This document shows positions 24,845 through 32,394 of a stretch of 38,604 nt of DNA, piece after piece. Under the pieces are notes generated by a model. The model was given only the letters and a program-made list of their open reading frames with translations. It searched no databases and was not told the origin of the DNA. Location of the stretch: positions 1 to 38,604 of the forward strand of contig QAPD01000043.1 in NCBI GenBank assembly GCA_003052455.1, given 5' to 3'. The stretch comes from Sphaerisporangium cinnabarinum. Lineage in GTDB: Bacteria > Actinomycetota > Actinomycetes > Actinomycetales > Cellulomonadaceae. Positions within the stretch are counted from its first letter, which is position 1. Each line of letters begins with the position of its first letter. The translations under genes were made by a program, and so were the position numbers.

Positions 24845-25255
24845 TCAGGAGCGCTGCTGGATGCGGATCTCGTTGCCCGCCGGGTCGCGGAACGCGCAGT
24901 CGCGCACGCCGTAGGGCTGGTCGATCGGCTCCTGCACGACCTCCGCCCCCGCGGCCTCGATCCGGGCGAACGTCTCGTCGACGTCGGGCGTCGCGAGGTT
25001 CACGCCGAAGTACGCGCCCTTGGCCACGATCTCCAGGAGGGCGCGCTTGTCGTCGTCGTTGAGGCCCGGGGTCGCGGCCGGCGGGTGCAGCACGATCGCG
25101 GTGTCCGGCTGGTCGGCGGGGCCCACGGTGATCCACCGCATCCCCTCGTAGCCGACGTCGTTGCGGACCTCGAAGCCGAGCACGTCGCGGTAGAACGCGA
25201 GCGACGCGTCGGGGTCGGTCTGGGGCAGGAAGCTGGAGTTGATGGTGAGGTTCAT
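24845..25255 (-). CDS. VOC (glyoxalase/bleomycin-resistance fold) protein
   Basis: A 136-aa vicinal-oxygen-chelate protein. It shows paired beta-alpha-beta modules, with SLAFYRDVLGFEVRNDV and MRWITVGP in the first half and GVNLATPDVDETFARIEAAGAEVVQEP and CAFRDPAGNEIRIQQ in the second. Such proteins are metal-dependent enzymes or binding proteins; the substrate cannot be told. The start at 25255 lies 10 bases beyond the AraC-type gene stop, and TAGCGT is seven bases upstream of the ATG, so it may have its own promoter as well as being in an operon with the regulator. Confidence 0.87.
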   Translation of the reverse strand: MNLTINSSFLPQTDPDASLAFYRDVLGFEVRNDVGYEGMRWITVGPADQPDTAIVLHPPAATPGLNDDDKRALLEIVAKGAYFGVNLATPDVDETFARIEAAGAEVVQEPIDQPYGVRDCAFRDPAGNEIRIQQRS

Positions 25256-25265
25256 GAGAACGACG

Positions 25266-25841
25266 CTAGGACCGCCGTCCGGCCTGCGCTTCTCGATTCC
25301 TGACCGGTCGCGTGACGCGCCGGGCGACGCACGCCGGCATCCCGTCCAGCCGCTCCGCGCCGGGGACGGCGCCCGGGTCGGTGCCTGCCGTGGCCTCCGG
25401 CGGAGTGCCGGGCGAAGTGCCCGGCGCAGCGCCGCGCGCGGTGCCCGCCGCCGCGGCCGCCCGCGACTCCGCGGCAGCCGGGGAGCCGGCGTCGGACTCG
25501 GCCGCACGCCGTCGGTACACGCTCGGCGGCACGCCGACGAGCTCGGTGAAGCGCGTGCTGAACGTCCCCAGGGACGAGCACCCCACCGCGAAGCACACGT
25601 CCGTGACGCTCAGGTCGCCGCGGCGCAGCAGCGCCTTGGCGCGCTCGATGCGCCGCGTCATGAGGTACGCGTACACCGACTCCCCGTAGGCGGCCTTGAA
25701 CTCGCGGCTCAGGTGCCCGGCAGACACGTGCACGCCGGACGCGAGCGCCGTGACGTCGAGCGGCTGCGCGTACTCGCGGTCGATCCGGTCGCGCACCCGC
25801 CGGAGGCGCGCGAGGTCGCGCAGGCGCTGGTCGTCGGGCAT
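25266..25841 (-). CDS. AraC-family transcriptional regulator
   Basis: A 191-aa regulator with the AraC DNA-binding domain at its N-terminus and no sensor domain. The two HTH motifs are seen in DVTALASGVHVSAGHLSREFKAAYGESVYAYL and LSVTDVCFAVGCSSLGTFSTRFTELVGVPPSVYRRR. The C-terminal 80 residues are a low-complexity Ala/Pro/Gly/Thr tail of degenerate PGTSPG-like units, with no recognised fold. The start is ATG 25841; GTG 25847, six bases after CACGAT, is the alternative. The following VOC gene is probably its target, a common actinobacterial pairing. Confidence 0.88.
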   Translation of the reverse strand: MPDDQRLRDLARLRRVRDRIDREYAQPLDVTALASGVHVSAGHLSREFKAAYGESVYAYLMTRRIERAKALLRRGDLSVTDVCFAVGCSSLGTFSTRFTELVGVPPSVYRRRAAESDAGSPAAAESRAAAAAGTARGAAPGTSPGTPPEATAGTDPGAVPGAERLDGMPACVARRVTRPVRNREAQAGRRS

Positions 25842-25884
25842 CGTCGTCACGCCTCGATCGTGCCACGGGCCTACCGTGGCCTCC

Positions 25885-26676
25885 ATGCCGAGCGACGTCC
25901 CCGCCGCGCGCCAGGCCGTGCGCGTGCTCTCGTTCCTCGCCGCGCAGGCGGGGCCGTCGCCCGCGGCCGCCGTCGCGCAGGGCCTCGGGCTGCCCCGCTC
26001 GACCGTCTACCACCTGCTGTCCGTCCTCGTCGACGAGGGCTTCGTGACCCACCTCCCCGAGGAGCACCGCTACGGGCTCGGGACGGCGTCGCTCGCGCTC
26101 GGGTCGGCGTACGCGCGGCAGGCGCCCCTCGCGCGGCTCGCGCGGCCCGTCGTCGCGCGCCTCGTCGAGTCGACGGGCGAGAGCGCGCACCTCGCCGTCC
26201 TCAACGGGCGCGAGGTCCTCTATCTCGTCGAGCAGCGCGCGCCGCGCCGCCCCACGCTCGTGACCGACGTCGACGTGCGCCTCCCCGCGCACCTCACCGC
26301 GAGCGGGCGCGCCGTCCTCGCCGGCCTCCCCGCGGCCCAGGTCCGCGCCCTCTTCCCCGGCGCCGCGGCGTTCGCTGACCGCACCGGCGTCGGGCCCCAG
26401 ACCCTCGGCGCCCTGCGCGAGGTGCTGCGCGGCGTCCGACGGCGCGGCTGGGCGGAGGAGGACGGCGAGGTCACCCCGGGCCTCGCGTCCGTCGCGCACG
26501 CGGCCGTCGACCACACCGGGCTCCCCGTCGCCGGCATCGCCCTCACCTTCTGGGCCGACGACGCCCCGCCCGCCCGCCGCGCGGAGCTGGCCGACGCCGT
26601 CGGGCACGCCGCCGCCGAGGTGAGTCGCCGCCTGGGCGCCCGGGCCGCCCCGACCCGCCCGACCTCCCCGAGGTAG
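25885..26676 (+). CDS. IclR-family regulator, candidate HutR
   Basis: A 263-aa regulator. The winged HTH is at about 10-60 (AVAQGLGLPRSTVYHLLSVLVDEGFVTH). The IclR effector domain contains GREVLYLVEQRAPRRP, LPAHLTASGRAVLAGLP and RGWAEEDGEVTPGLASVAHAA. The ATG at 25885 has TACCGT with seven bases between, so it is probably leaderless. It is divergent from the AraC gene. The HutR-like operator in front of hutH, an IclR-type target, makes it a candidate histidine-utilization regulator, although hutH is about 4 kb away. The link is inference; it could instead control local genes. Confidence 0.88.
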   Translation: MPSDVPAARQAVRVLSFLAAQAGPSPAAAVAQGLGLPRSTVYHLLSVLVDEGFVTHLPEEHRYGLGTASLALGSAYARQAPLARLARPVVARLVESTGESAHLAVLNGREVLYLVEQRAPRRPTLVTDVDVRLPAHLTASGRAVLAGLPAAQVRALFPGAAAFADRTGVGPQTLGALREVLRGVRRRGWAEEDGEVTPGLASVAHAAVDHTGLPVAGIALTFWADDAPPARRAELADAVGHAAAEVSRRLGARAAPTRPTSPR

Positions 26677-26701
26677 AGCCTCGGTCCGCCGAGGTAGAGC
26701 C
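26668..26701. repeat. Direct repeat and hairpin at the IclR stop codon
   Basis: CCGAGGTAGAGCC occurs at 26668-26680 and again at 26689-26701. The first copy with its right flank forms CCGAGG-TAGAG-CCTCGG, a hairpin whose loop includes the IclR stop codon and may act as its terminator. Confidence 0.5.
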
Positions 26702-26720
26702 GTGGTCGGTGGGAGGGGCG

Positions 26721-26749
26721 TTGCGAGGGACCCGCGCGCGGGCTAGATT
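26721..26749 (+). promoter_or_regulatory. Promoter of the metal ABC transporter operon
   Basis: TTGCGA, 17 bases, TAGATT: the best sigma70-type promoter in the window. The expected start of transcription (about 26756) coincides with GTG 26757, predicting a leaderless message. Confidence 0.65.
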
Positions 26750-26750
26750 T

Positions 26751-26764
26751 TTCGGTGTGCCGAA
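26751..26764. promoter_or_regulatory. Candidate metalloregulator operator
   Basis: TTCGG-TGTG-CCGAA, a perfect inverted repeat over the predicted transcription start. It could bind a DtxR/MntR- or Fur-type repressor; no regulator gene for this is in the window. Confidence 0.4.
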
Positions 26765-27728
26765 CTTTCCCACGCGGATGTCCGTATCCCGTGCTGCCGC
26801 AGCCGCCGTCGCGGTCCTCGCCGCAGCGACGCTGAGCGGCTGCTCGAGCGCCACGGACGCGGGGGCGACCCCGCCCGACGACGGCCGGCCCGTCGTGCTC
26901 ACGACCTTCACCGTGCTCGCCGACATGGCAGAGAACGTGGCGGGCGACCACCTGCGCGTCGAGTCGATCACCAAGGTCGGGGCGGAGATCCACGGCTACG
27001 AGCCGACGCCCGGCGACGTCCGCAGGGCCGCGGACGCCGACCTGATCCTCGACAACGGCATGGGGCTCGAGGCGTGGTTCGGGCGGTTCGTCGACGGGCT
27101 GGACGTGCCGCACGTCGTCGTCAGCGAGGGCATCGAGCCCATCGCGCTCGGCGACGACACCGCCGAGGAGTACCGGGGTAAGGAGAACCCGCACGCCTGG
27201 ATGTCGCCCGTGAACGCGCAGGTCTACGTGCAGAACATGGCCGACGCGTTCGCGGAGCTCGACCCGGCCCACGCCGACGACTACGCGGCGAACGCCGCGG
27301 CCTACTCGGCCGAGCTCGCCACCGTGCACGACGAGCTCACGACGGCGCTCGACGCGCTGCCCGAGGACCACCGCGCGCTCGTCACGTGCGAGGGCGCGTT
27401 CCCGTACCTCGCGCGCGACGCCGGGATGACCGAGAAGTACCTGTGGGCTGTCAACGCCGAGCAGCAGGCGACGCCGCAGTCGGTCGTCGGCGCCATCGAG
27501 TTCGTCGAGCAGCACGACGTCCCGGCCGTGTTCTGCGAGTCCACCGTCTCCGACGACGCGATGCGGCAGGTCGCGCGCGAGTCCGGCGCGGCGTTCGGCG
27601 GGACGCTCTACGTCGACTCCCTCTCCGCGCCCGACGGCCCGGTGCCGACCTACCTCGACCTCCTGCGGCACGACACCGAGACGATCGTCGCGGGCCTGAC
27701 CGGCACCACCGCGGACGGTGACGCGTGA
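26757..27728 (+). CDS. Metal ABC transporter substrate-binding lipoprotein (Mn/Fe cluster)
   Basis: A cluster A-I lipoprotein of the PsaA/SitA type. From GTG 26757 it is 323 aa, with lipobox LSGC at Cys29. The predicted metal ligands are His79 (HGYEPTP), His146 (NPHAWMS), Glu212 (CEGAFPYLARD) and Asp287 (YVDSLS). LWAVNAEQQATPQ fits Mn/Fe-type rather than Zn-type members, and the His-rich loop of ZnuA is absent. The start is GTG 26757 if leaderless, or ATG 26778. Its stop overlaps the ATPase start (GTGA). It delivers Mn(II) or Fe(II) to the permease at 28486. Confidence 0.9.
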   Translation: MPNFPTRMSVSRAAAAAVAVLAAATLSGCSSATDAGATPPDDGRPVVLTTFTVLADMAENVAGDHLRVESITKVGAEIHGYEPTPGDVRRAADADLILDNGMGLEAWFGRFVDGLDVPHVVVSEGIEPIALGDDTAEEYRGKENPHAWMSPVNAQVYVQNMADAFAELDPAHADDYAANAAAYSAELATVHDELTTALDALPEDHRALVTCEGAFPYLARDAGMTEKYLWAVNAEQQATPQSVVGAIEFVEQHDVPAVFCESTVSDDAMRQVARESGAAFGGTLYVDSLSAPDGPVPTYLDLLRHDTETIVAGLTGTTADGDA

Positions 27729-28489
27729 GCGCGGGCGGCCGGACGCCGTCGGGCACGCCTGCGATCGACGTGCGCGACCTCACCGTCCACTACGGCGACG
27801 TCCTCGCGCTCGACGGCGCGACCCTCGCCCTGGGGTCCTCGCACGGGCCGGGGACGGTGTGCGGGCTCGTCGGCATGAACGGCTCGGGCAAGTCGACGCT
27901 GTTCAAGGCGGTGATGGGCATGGTCCGGCCGGACCGCGGCACCGTCCTGGTCGACGGCGCACCCCCCGCGCGCGCCCGGCGCGCCCAGGCGGTGGGGTAC
28001 GTGCCGCAGAGCGAGGACGTCGACTGGGCGTTCCCGCTGAGCGTGCGCGACGTCGTCATGACGGGCCGCTACGGCTACCAGGGCTTCACGCGGCGCACGC
28101 GGCCCGCGGACCGCGACGCCGTCGCGCACGCGCTGGAGCGCGTCGAGCTCACCGACCTGGCCGACCGGCAGATCGGCGCGCTCTCGGGCGGGCAGCGCAA
28201 GCGCGCGTTCGTCGCCCGGGGGCTCGCGCAGGGCGCGACGATCCTCCTGCTCGACGAGCCGTTCGCCGGCGTGGACAAGCGCACGGAGGCGACGATCACC
28301 GCGCTGCTGCGCGAGCTCGCGGCCGGCGGGGCGACCGTCCTCGTCTCGACGCACGACCTGCACGCGCTGCCCGAGCTCGCCGACGAGGCGGTGCTGCTCC
28401 ATCGCCGCGTCCTGCTGCACTCGACGCCCGCGGAGGTCCTGCGGCCCGAGAACCTCGCGCTCGCGTTCGGCGTGGAGGTGGCCCCGTGA
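27725..28489 (+). CDS. Metal ABC transporter ATP-binding protein
   Basis: A 254-aa ABC ATPase. Walker A is GMNGSGKST, the signature is LSGGQRKRAFVARGLAQG, Walker B is ILLLDEPFAGVD, and the H-loop is VLVSTHDLHAL. It starts at GTG 27725, overlapping the lipoprotein stop, and overlaps the permease start by GTGA, so the three genes are translationally coupled. It powers the Mn/Fe importer. Confidence 0.93.
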   Translation: MSAGGRTPSGTPAIDVRDLTVHYGDVLALDGATLALGSSHGPGTVCGLVGMNGSGKSTLFKAVMGMVRPDRGTVLVDGAPPARARRAQAVGYVPQSEDVDWAFPLSVRDVVMTGRYGYQGFTRRTRPADRDAVAHALERVELTDLADRQIGALSGGQRKRAFVARGLAQGATILLLDEPFAGVDKRTEATITALLRELAAGGATVLVSTHDLHALPELADEAVLLHRRVLLHSTPAEVLRPENLALAFGVEVAP

Positions 28490-29358
28490 CCGACCTCCTC
28501 GCCACCCTCCTGGAGCCCCTGTCGTTCGAGTTCCTGCGCACCGCGCTCGCCGTCACGGTGACTGCCGGGATCGTGTGCGGCGTCCTGTCGTGCTGGCTCG
28601 TGCTCGTGGGCTGGTCCCTCATGGGCGACGCCGTCTCGCACGCCGTGCTGCCGGGCGTCGTGCTCGCGTACGTGGTGGGGGCGCCGTTCGCGCTCGGCGC
28701 GCTCGTCTTCGGGCTGCTCGCGGTGCTCCTCATCGGCGCGGTGCGCGACACGTCCCGTGTGAAGGAGGACGCCGCGATCGGGGTCGTGTTCACGACGCTG
28801 TTCGCGCTCGGGCTCGTCCTCATCTCCGTGACGCCGAGCCAGACGGACCTCAACCACATCCTGTTCGGCAACCTGCTCGGGGTGTCGCGCGCGGACCTGC
28901 TCCAGGTGCTGGCGCTGGGTGCGGTGACGCTCGCGGTCGTCGTGCTCAAGCGGCGCGACCTCACGCTCTACGCGTTCGACCCGACGCACGCGCACGCGAT
29001 CGGGCTCTCGCCCCGACGGCTCGGCGCGCTGCTGCTCGGCCTGCTCGCGCTCACGGTCGTGGTCGCGCTCCAGGCCGTCGGCGTGGTCCTCGTGGTCGCG
29101 CTGCTCATCACGCCCGGCGCGACGGCGTACCTCCTCACCGACCGCTTCTCGCGGATGCTGTGGATCTCGCCGCTCGTCGCGGCGGTGTGCGGGGTCGTGG
29201 GCATCTACGTCAGCTACTACCTCGACACGGCGTCGGGCGGGACGGTCGTCGTCGCGCTGGGCGTGGCGTTCGCGCTCGCGTACCTGTTCAGCCCGCGGCA
29301 CGGGCTCGTCGGGACGCGGGTCGCGGCGGCCCGACGCCGTCGGCTCGCGCGCGTCTGA
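28486..29358 (+). CDS. Metal ABC transporter permease
   Basis: A 290-aa ABC-3-type membrane protein with about eight hydrophobic helices. The family segment WSLMGDAVSHAVLPGVVLAYVVG (GDAxSHAVLPG) and the LLITPGATAYLLTDR region are present. It starts at GTG 28486 inside the ATPase stop. It is the last gene of the operon; a strong palindromic terminator follows. Confidence 0.93.
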   Translation: MTDLLATLLEPLSFEFLRTALAVTVTAGIVCGVLSCWLVLVGWSLMGDAVSHAVLPGVVLAYVVGAPFALGALVFGLLAVLLIGAVRDTSRVKEDAAIGVVFTTLFALGLVLISVTPSQTDLNHILFGNLLGVSRADLLQVLALGAVTLAVVVLKRRDLTLYAFDPTHAHAIGLSPRRLGALLLGLLALTVVVALQAVGVVLVVALLITPGATAYLLTDRFSRMLWISPLVAAVCGVVGIYVSYYLDTASGGTVVVALGVAFALAYLFSPRHGLVGTRVAAARRRRLARV

Positions 29359-29370
29359 GCGGCCGGGCCC

Positions 29371-29397
29371 GGCGGCCCGGACCCGGTCCGGGCCGCC
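29371..29397 (+). terminator. Terminator of the metal ABC operon
   Basis: Perfect 12-bp arms GGCGGCCCGGAC / GTCCGGGCCGCC around CCG, 12 bases after the permease stop. No U-tract. Confidence 0.65.
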
Positions 29398-29492
29398 GGA
29401 CCACGTCTCCTGCGTGCGCTGTGTGCGAAATCTCCATGAATTCGCCCTCGATTCCCTGGTGCTTCTCAGGTTCGCCCGGGAGACTTGTGGCC

Positions 29493-29993
29493 ATGTCAGC
29501 GAGGACGAGCGAGCCCACGACGCCGCAGCGCACGCGCACGTCTGCCCGGTTCGCCGCGGCGAGCCTGCTCGCGCTGTCCATGATGCTGCCGATGTGCTCG
29601 ACGGCGAGCGCCGCCGAGGTCCAGCAGCTCATCGCCGACGCGCAGGTCCAGACGGAGACCATCGGGAACGACCTCGACCGCGTGCACGCCCAGCTCCCCG
29701 CCCTGCACCCCGTGCTCCGCAACGACGTGCTCGACGCCGTGGAGTCGGTCCAGGCGGCGACGGACGAGGCCCGCTCCGCGCTCGAGCGCGCGACCGACGA
29801 CGACGAGGCGGCCGACGGTCGCGCGGCCGTCGCGCTCGCCGACGCCCAGGTCGCGCTCGACGCGGCGTCCGCCCAGCTCCGCCACGTGACGGACCTCGCG
29901 CACGACGCGGGCGAGGGCGTGGCCGTCGCGCTGGAGCGCCTGCAGGCGCACATCGACACGCTGCGCGGCGAGACGAGCCGCGCGGGGGCCTGA
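29493..29993 (+). CDS. Secreted coiled-coil protein, paralog of the lipoprotein at 10070
   Basis: A 166-aa exported protein. The signal peptide is RTRTSARFAAASLLALSMMLPM followed by CSTASAAEV, with an apparent signal peptidase I site after ASA. Cys lies in LPMC, which is not a good lipobox. The mature part is a helical Ala/Asp/Glu/Arg segment. VQQLIADAQVQTETIGNDL, DEARSAL and ALADAQVALDAAS align with the 10070 protein. GGGAG precedes the ATG by about ten bases. No known domain is recognised. Confidence 0.7.
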   Translation: MSARTSEPTTPQRTRTSARFAAASLLALSMMLPMCSTASAAEVQQLIADAQVQTETIGNDLDRVHAQLPALHPVLRNDVLDAVESVQAATDEARSALERATDDDEAADGRAAVALADAQVALDAASAQLRHVTDLAHDAGEGVAVALERLQAHIDTLRGETSRAGA

Positions 29994-30069
29994 GCCCGAC
30001 CACCCGGCCGAGCCGGCACCGGAGCGCCGTCGCCGCGCGGTCCTCGACCACCCTTCCTACGATGGCGAG

Positions 30070-31728
30070 ATGCCTCGTGTCACCGGGATCGTCAAGCCGC
30101 ACGAGGCGCTCCCCGGCGTCGCCCGCCTCGACCGCGCCGTGAACCGCTGGACGAACCGCCGCGCGCTGGGGCCCGCCGCCGACACCGCGCTCTCCCGCCT
30201 CTCGACGTGGGCCGACCACAGCGTGCTGTGGGCCGGGGCCGCCGTCGGGATCGCCGCCACCGGGCGGCGCGGGCGCGACGCCGCCCTGCGCGGCTACGGC
30301 TCGCTGCTCGTGTCGAGCGTCCTCGCGAACGTCGTCGGCAAGACCGTGTTCGGGGGTGTGCGCCCGTCGCTCGACGGCCTCCCGCTGTGGCGCCGTGTGG
30401 CGGACCCGCCGACGTCGCCCTCGTTCCCGTCGGGTCACTCGGCGTCGGCCGCCGCGTTCGTCACGGGCGTCGCGATCGAGTGGCCGACGGTCGGGCTGGC
30501 GCTCACGCCGCTCGCCGGGGCCGTCCTGTACTCGCGCCTGCACACGGGCTCGCACTGGTTCTCGGACGTCGCCGCGGGCGCGGCGCTGGGCGTCGGGGTC
30601 GCGCTCGCGGGTCGCGTGCTCATCCCCGGCCGTGCCGAGCAGCGCCCCGACGTCCCGGCGGGTCCGCCCGCGGACGTCCCCGCGCTCGACGACGGCGCGG
30701 GCCTCTTCGTCGTCGTCAACCCGGCGGCGGGTTCGGGACGCCTCCTCAAGGAGGACCCGCTCGCGGCGGTCCGCGACGGGCTCTCGCGCGCCGACGTCCA
30801 CGTGCTCACCGAGGGCGACGACCTCCGTCGCCTGTACGACGACGCCGCCGCGCAGGGCGCCCGCGCGTTCGGCATCAGCGGCGGCGACGGCACGGTGTCG
30901 ACCGCGGCCGAGGCGGCGCGCGCGCACGACCTCCCGCTCGCCGTGCTCCCCGGCGGCACCCTCAACCACTTCGCGCGCGCGGCCGACCTCACGTCGATGC
31001 GCGCGACGATCGAGGCGGTCCGCACCGGCTCGGGCGTGACGATCGACGTCGCGGACCTCGAGGTCGACGGGGTCGAGGGGCCGCCCCGCACTGTGCTCAA
31101 CACGTTCTCGGCCGGCGTCTACCCGGAGCTCGTCACCGAGCGCGAGAAGCACGAGCACCGGCTGGGCAAGTGGCCGGCCGCCGTCCTCGCAGCGGCACGC
31201 GTGCTGCGGCGCGCGCACCGCGTGCGCATGACCGTCGACGGGCACGAGGGCGAGTACTGGTCGCTGTTCGCCGGGGTGAACCGCTACTACCCGCAGAGCC
31301 TCGCGCCGGTCGAGCGGCACCGCCTCGACGACGGCGTGCTCGACGTCCGCACGGCGCGCGCCGAGCGGCGCGCGAGCCGGCTGCGCACGTTCCTCGAGGT
31401 CGCCGCGGGCGACGCGGGGACACGCGTCGCGCGGCGCGTGCCCGGGGTGCGCGGGCACCTCGTGGTGGACGCGACGTCGGTCCCGGCGCTCGAGCTCCGC
31501 TTCCCCGCGCGCGGCGCGGTCGTGGGCCCCGACGGTGAGGCCGTCACGACGCGCCGCGATCCCGACACCGAGCACGGGCACCCCGGGTCGCCGCCCGTGG
31601 TGCTCGCGCACGACGGCGAGACGCTCTCCCTCGACGACGTCACGCCCGGCGGGCCGGTCACGGTGCGTCTCACTATGCGGCGCGGGGCGCTGCGCCTGTA
31701 CGCCCCGAGCGACCCGACGGCGGGTTGA
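30070..31728 (+). CDS. PAP2 phosphatase / diacylglycerol kinase fusion
   Basis: A 552-aa bifunctional lipid enzyme. The N-terminal PAP2 domain shows KTVFGGVRP (K91-R98-P), PSGH (120-123) and SRLHTGSHWFSD (S155-R156, H162, D166), with membrane helices around them. The C-terminal DAGK_cat-like domain shows VVVNPAAGSG, GISGGDGTV (GGDGT 271-275) and LPGGTLNHFAR. It may dephosphorylate one lipid phosphate and phosphorylate another, for example phosphatidate/diacylglycerol or undecaprenyl lipids; the substrates are not evident. TACGAT six bases before the ATG suggests a leaderless message. Such fusions occur in other Actinobacteria. Confidence 0.9.
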   Translation: MPRVTGIVKPHEALPGVARLDRAVNRWTNRRALGPAADTALSRLSTWADHSVLWAGAAVGIAATGRRGRDAALRGYGSLLVSSVLANVVGKTVFGGVRPSLDGLPLWRRVADPPTSPSFPSGHSASAAAFVTGVAIEWPTVGLALTPLAGAVLYSRLHTGSHWFSDVAAGAALGVGVALAGRVLIPGRAEQRPDVPAGPPADVPALDDGAGLFVVVNPAAGSGRLLKEDPLAAVRDGLSRADVHVLTEGDDLRRLYDDAAAQGARAFGISGGDGTVSTAAEAARAHDLPLAVLPGGTLNHFARAADLTSMRATIEAVRTGSGVTIDVADLEVDGVEGPPRTVLNTFSAGVYPELVTEREKHEHRLGKWPAAVLAAARVLRRAHRVRMTVDGHEGEYWSLFAGVNRYYPQSLAPVERHRLDDGVLDVRTARAERRASRLRTFLEVAAGDAGTRVARRVPGVRGHLVVDATSVPALELRFPARGAVVGPDGEAVTTRRDPDTEHGHPGSPPVVLAHDGETLSLDDVTPGGPVTVRLTMRRGALRLYAPSDPTAG

Positions 31729-31769
31729 TCCGTCCGCCCTGTCCGGTATGTCCTGTGTTCACGGCAGCC

Positions 31770-31783
31770 GGGGAGAACTCCCC
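31770..31783 (+). terminator. Candidate terminator of the PAP2-DAGK gene
   Basis: Perfect stem GGGGAG-AA-CTCCCC about 40 bases past the stop, followed by CTGTTC. A two-base loop is tight, so pairing may be partial. Confidence 0.4.
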
Positions 31784-31827
31784 CTGTTCAGGCACATGCG
31801 CCATGCCCCACAATGAGCCCCGCAGTC

Positions 31828-31851
31828 GCGCGGACGGCACCCCGTCCGCGC
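31828..31851 (+). promoter_or_regulatory. Strong hairpin in the 5' region of the DUF4190-like gene
   Basis: Perfect 10-bp stem GCGCGGACGG / CCGTCCGCGC with a CACC loop, between a -10-like CACAAT (31809-31814) and the start codon at 31899. It could regulate or terminate early transcription. Confidence 0.4.
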
Positions 31852-31898
31852 CCCGTCCGGACTCGACCACGTCGGCCCCACCAGAAAGCAGAACAACC

Positions 31899-32198
31899 AT
31901 GGCCCAGCAGTACCCCGCCGCCCCGCAGGCCCCCGCCGGCTACTCGGCCCCGATCGAGGACCCGGGCAAGACCCTCGGCATCGTCGGCTTCGTCCTCGCG
32001 TTCGTCTTCGCGGTCGCGGGCATCGTCGTCAGCGCGATCGCGCGCAAGAAGAGCAAGGAGGCGGGCTTCGACAACCAGCTCGCCAAGTGGGGCCTCATCC
32101 TCAGCATCGTCTTCACCGTGCTCGGCGCCATCGGCTTCGTCATCTACATCGTCGCCATCGCGGCGCTCGTCGCGAACGGCGACGTCGCGACGTACTGA
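31899..32198 (+). CDS. Small DUF4190-like membrane protein
   Basis: A 99-aa protein with a Pro/Ala/Tyr-rich N-terminus (QQYPAAPQAPAGYSAP) and two transmembrane helices (TLGIVGFVLAFVFAVAGIVVSAIA; WGLILSIVFTVLGAIGFVIYIVAIAAL) separated by RKKSKEAGFDNQLAK. The layout matches DUF4190-like proteins common in Actinobacteria; their role is not known. The ATG at 31899 is chosen as the first start before the Pro-rich segment. Confidence 0.7.
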   Translation: MAQQYPAAPQAPAGYSAPIEDPGKTLGIVGFVLAFVFAVAGIVVSAIARKKSKEAGFDNQLAKWGLILSIVFTVLGAIGFVIYIVAIAALVANGDVATY

Positions 32199-32394
32199 CG
32201 TCCCCGCCGGCCCGCCGGCGCGGCACCGACGGCCGTCGTCCCACCCGGGGCGGCGGCCGTCGTCGTCCCTGCCGGGGCCGTTCGCGCACGGGTCGCGGGA
32301 GATCCGCGGGCCGGGCACCGTTGAGACGGCGCACGACCGCGCCGCCGGTGAGAGCACCGGTCCCCCGACGGTCGCCCGACCGCAGGAGCAGACG

